From contig NZ_VUOC01000002.1 in assembly GCF_008386695.1 (NCBI RefSeq), forward strand, positions 426,481-490,480: DNA of 64,000 nt, in the 5' to 3' direction. A model generated the notes under the pieces. That model saw only the letters and a list, made by a program, of their open reading frames with translations, ran no database searches and was not told where the DNA came from. The position numbers were made by a program, and so were the translations under genes. The DNA comes from Chitinophaga agrisoli. Its GTDB lineage: Bacteria > Bacteroidota > Bacteroidia > Chitinophagales > Chitinophagaceae. Positions 61,383 to 64,000 of the stretch are shown piece after piece. Position 1 is the first letter of the stretch; each line of letters begins with the position of its first letter.

Positions 61383-61443
61383 TTGGATTATGATGGGACT
61401 TCGCCTATAATTCGTTTTCTTTGCAGCATAGCAATCGAAAAAC

Positions 61444-62016
61444 ATGGAACATATTCAGGAATTGATACAGGCTGGGAACATTGACGAAGCCATCCGCCAG
61501 ACAGAAGCAAAACTCAGCCAGTTGCCGCCAACAGATTTCCACCAGGTCATCGGCAAAGACCTGCTGCATCATGCATCTTCGCTGGGCGCGTTTCTTAGCA
61601 TATTTTACGATATTCAAACAAAGGAAGAAGAGCTTGACATCAAGGCTATTTATGTTGAGCTGAACAGCTTCACCACCCAATTTGACCGCTGGTTCCTTCA
61701 TTTGCTGGGATATGAATCCCTGTTCAGCAGGGATAACCTCGACTGGCTGACAGATTTCAGCGCAGAATCCGACAAAAGCATTACCATAACAGGTTATGAA
61801 GCCCTGCAGGAAGCTAATAAACGGTATATGCAATCGGAAGGATACCGCGATGATCTGCTCAGGGAAGCATGTGAGCTGCATGAATACCTGGTGATACTGC
61901 GCCTGCACCAACTGGTACAACATACCGTTGCCGCACATAAAGACAGCGCCTGGGCGGCTGTTACCGTGTTTGCTGCGGCACATGATTATGAGGACCTGAT
62001 GTATACCGCGAAATAA
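61444..62016 (+). CDS. Uncharacterised helical protein
   Basis: I do not recognise this 190-residue protein. It is predicted to be almost entirely helical and acidic, without signal peptide or membrane segment, with DEAIRQTEAKLSQLPPTDFHQVIGKDLLHHASSLGAFLSIFYDIQ near the start and FDRWFLHLLGYESLFSRDNLDWL in the middle. Codon use is like its neighbours. A terminator follows 22 bp after the stop. Function unknown. Confidence 0.75.
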   Translation: MEHIQELIQAGNIDEAIRQTEAKLSQLPPTDFHQVIGKDLLHHASSLGAFLSIFYDIQTKEEELDIKAIYVELNSFTTQFDRWFLHLLGYESLFSRDNLDWLTDFSAESDKSITITGYEALQEANKRYMQSEGYRDDLLREACELHEYLVILRLHQLVQHTVAAHKDSAWAAVTVFAAAHDYEDLMYTAK

Positions 62017-62038
62017 TTAGTTCCATCATCTTATTATC

Positions 62039-62073
62039 AAAAAAGCCGGTTGTTTCTAAACACCGGCTTTTTT
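62039..62073 (+). terminator. Intrinsic terminator after the helical protein gene
   Basis: AAAAAAGCCGGT (62039-62050) pairs with ACCGGCTTTTTT (62062-62073) around an 11-nt loop, leaving a run of six T. The symmetric A/T flanks allow two-way function. Confidence 0.9.
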
Positions 62074-62126
62074 CGTGATGTTTCGCGGAAAAATGGTATA
62101 TTCAGCAACAGTCAAATCTAAATTCC

Positions 62127-62453
62127 ATGTGCAAATTCATTATCAGGACCGGCAAACATCATCAGTTCTTCTTTGACCTGAAAGCAGAAACCGGCGAGGT
62201 GATCCTTTCAAGCGATGCATTCCATACCAAGGCCGCCTGCAACACCGGTATAGAAGCGTTAAAGGCAGTAGCAAGGGATGATAACAAATTTGAGCGAATG
62301 AAGTCTGCTGATGAGCATTTTTACTTTGTTATAAAAGGCGCAAACGGCAAGCAGATGGTGAAGAGTGTACTATTTGCCAACCCGGCAGACAGGAATGCTG
62401 CGATTAAGAGTGTGGAGGCGGAGGCGCATGATGCGGTTACGGTAGAGGAGTAA
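62127..62453 (+). CDS. DUF1508 (YegP-like) protein
   Basis: The 108-residue protein holds two DUF1508-type units in a row: FFFDLKAETGEVILSSDAFHTKAACNTGIEALKAVA and FYFVIKGANGKQMVKSVLFANPADRNAAIKSVE. Each has a beta hairpin followed by a helix. YegP-like proteins are small, soluble and of unknown role. The Cys at residue 2 follows the start and is not a lipobox. It stands alone after the terminator. Confidence 0.88.
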   Translation: MCKFIIRTGKHHQFFFDLKAETGEVILSSDAFHTKAACNTGIEALKAVARDDNKFERMKSADEHFYFVIKGANGKQMVKSVLFANPADRNAAIKSVEAEAHDAVTVEE

Positions 62454-62563
62454 ACTGCAGTTTCCGCCATCAGTCATGCTGTTGTTTATGACCAGGATTG
62501 AGTTTGTCAAAAATAAATGCTTATTTCACACATTAAGTAAAAGCACGTTGACAATCCTATCCA

Positions 62564-64000
62564 ATGATAAATGGTCATACCATCATAATAGACAATAATA
62601 TACAGATCACCGTATTAACAGATCAGCAAGCCGTTGCCGCATTAAAAAGCTCCATACCGTCAAAGACGCCCCCTCCTGCCCCAATGCAGCAGGCATCACA
62701 AAATGAGCATAATCCCATACCCGGATATATCGCACGCTATATTAACAAAGATGCTTCAGTACTCCCATTAATGGTTGAATTATTGAAGCAGGGGGATTTC
62801 AAACTTAGGAAACGCCTTTTATACGCCATCAATAACATTAAATATACGACAGACTGGAACTTCCGGATTACGGAACCTGTACTGATTGAAACCTTGTTTT
62901 CCCTGACAAAATATAGGTCTCTTGAGTCCCCACTACTGGACGTACTGCTGACGTACAGAATGGAAGGTTATATAGGGACACTGGAAAAATTGTTTGCCGC
63001 CACCAACTCAAGGATACTATCGGCGCTCTTATACCACCTGACCCATATAGGCAGATTTGACTGCCTCCGTATGCTGGAGAAAAAGGTCGCAGGGCGGCAT
63101 CACGACAAGCTCATGTGGCCTATGTTACTCATGACGCTCAAGAGCATTGGCGCACGGTGTGATAAGGCTACCGTTCCTTATCTGGAAGCAATCATCATGC
63201 ACTTGTTCAAACGTGGTACTATTCCGTTAAAGGACCTACAGAAAGGAAGCATGCGGGAAGACAAAATGAATTATATGCATTTGCTTTGTCTATACGGAAC
63301 AGAGAAAGTTACCCCTTTGATCGATGAAATAACGCCATTCCTGTCAAAAGATTATCTCGCTTATTTCCGCTACCGCATGGGTATAACCACTGACCTGACG
63401 GAAATATTAGATGCGCTTCGCAAACATGATTATCCGCCTGCCTATCGGCAATTTATCCTTCCTGTAGGGCTCTCCAATATGACTGAAGAGTGGAAAGTGG
63501 CGATAATGCTCCATTCCCTTGAAAACAAAACAGTGGAAAACAAACTATGGCATGCCATGTCGCTCTCACAGATGTTTGACTGGCTGGGCGACCCTAACTT
63601 CATAAAAGAACACATATCACTTGTAAAAGATCCGGAGGTTGCCAATGCCCTGCTTAAATTGCATACCATTAAAAACCTGCCGGTTGAGCCCATTCTATCC
63701 GATTTTCTAAATGCCGGCCTCCTTGGTAACATTCAGACAGAGAGAGCCTTTGACAAGATCTCCTTTGGCAGGCGGGCAGCTCCTCATGCCTTGCCAGGAT
63801 ATGTATTGGAGGGATTATATACAAAGTTTATCCACGACGCCTACTATATGGAGTCCACCGCCGTTTTTATGCAGCACCATATCGAAAAATGGGCTAAAGA
63901 TTGCGGCGCGCCCATTGATGGTCTTACTGCCTATGCTGCATCCAACCAGGAAAACGACGATTGCAGCATGGTAAAGGCTGTTTTGTCTGATAAGGGATAC
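62564..64000 (+). CDS. Uncharacterised large helical protein (3' partial, runs off the window)
   Basis: An open frame begins at ATG 62564 and continues for 479 codons to the last base of the window without a stop. The protein starts MINGHTIIIDNNIQITVLTD, has a short Pro-rich linker (SKTPPPAPM), and then long helical sequence (PLMVELLKQGDFKLRKRLLYAINNIKY, ILSALLYHLTHIGRFDCLRMLEKKV). The repeated helical pairs suggest a HEAT/ARM-like solenoid, which is an inference. Two shorter frames overlapping its end are not genes. No family is recognised and the gene context to the right is missing. Confidence 0.75.
   Translation, partial: MINGHTIIIDNNIQITVLTDQQAVAALKSSIPSKTPPPAPMQQASQNEHNPIPGYIARYINKDASVLPLMVELLKQGDFKLRKRLLYAINNIKYTTDWNFRITEPVLIETLFSLTKYRSLESPLLDVLLTYRMEGYIGTLEKLFAATNSRILSALLYHLTHIGRFDCLRMLEKKVAGRHHDKLMWPMLLMTLKSIGARCDKATVPYLEAIIMHLFKRGTIPLKDLQKGSMREDKMNYMHLLCLYGTEKVTPLIDEITPFLSKDYLAYFRYRMGITTDLTEILDALRKHDYPPAYRQFILPVGLSNMTEEWKVAIMLHSLENKTVENKLWHAMSLSQMFDWLGDPNFIKEHISLVKDPEVANALLKLHTIKNLPVEPILSDFLNAGLLGNIQTERAFDKISFGRRAAPHALPGYVLEGLYTKFIHDAYYMESTAVFMQHHIEKWAKDCGAPIDGLTAYAASNQENDDCSMVKAVLSDKGY

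Noticed and set aside
1-64000. Mobile elements, tRNA or rRNA genes
   Set aside because: No transposase, integrase, terminal inverted repeats, tRNA-like cloverleaf or rRNA sequence was recognised by eye; a dedicated search could still find a short one.

Overview
The window looks like a chromosomal segment of a Bacteroidota species, most likely a Chitinophagaceae member close to Chitinophaga. The reasons are the SusC/SusD outer-membrane nutrient systems, the TAnnTTTG-type -7 boxes without Shine-Dalgarno sequences, the one-protein propeller/Y_Y_Y histidine kinase, and the many secreted glycoside hydrolases. The assignment is inferred from gene content; there is no rRNA or marker gene. No tRNA, rRNA, insertion sequence, integrase or CRISPR array was found.

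Layout. 0-3.7 kb: the end of a polysaccharide-utilisation locus (5'-truncated SusD-like lipoprotein, then a tandem double alpha/beta hydrolase), closed by a strong terminator. 3.8-8 kb: single-domain enzymes and an ECF sigma operon whose two divergent promoters share one sequence (TGTAACCT-N13-GTAGTCATA). 8-15.8 kb: the least conventional part. It has an 11-bp-phased direct repeat array, three tandem TTTTGTACAAAA-type dyads, a small basic protein, a 1559-residue caspase/STAND-NTPase/propeller protein, an unknown 255-residue protein and an MBL-fold hydrolase; this is a candidate conflict or cell-death module. 15.9-20.5 kb: a propeller histidine kinase, its NarL-type regulator, and a PAS-LuxR regulator. 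The two regulator genes share a 22-bp upstream dyad element. 20.6-22 kb: a lipocalin-like protein and a di-haem peroxidase.

22-26.5 kb (minus strand): an arsenic operon in the order arsR, arsM, arsN-like GNAT, acr3, metallophosphoesterase, SigZ-like sigma factor and a 52-residue Cys-rich secreted peptide. Four of the products end in Cys-rich tails. 26.6-33 kb: YciE-type ferritin-like protein, triple-PAS histidine kinase with an Rcp1-type regulator, DUF1810 protein, a ligase-less LigD (phosphoesterase plus polymerase/primase) and a PAP2 phosphatase.

33-61.4 kb: a large glycan-utilisation locus. A roughly 20-kb minus-strand run holds SusD, DUF5004, DUF4961, SusC, SusD, SusC, an Lgt-like/propeller fusion, GH92, a FucP-type permease, a LacI regulator and GH78. 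A second minus-strand run holds GH38, an SGNH hydrolase and a CE1-type esterase, and a GH2 beta-mannosidase-like gene is divergent from it. Four LacI-type operators around TAAACCGGTTTA lie in the two intergenic regions from which these transcripts start, which suggests one LacI regulon aimed at a mannose- and rhamnose-containing glycan. 61.4-64 kb: small conserved proteins and an open frame that runs off the window end.
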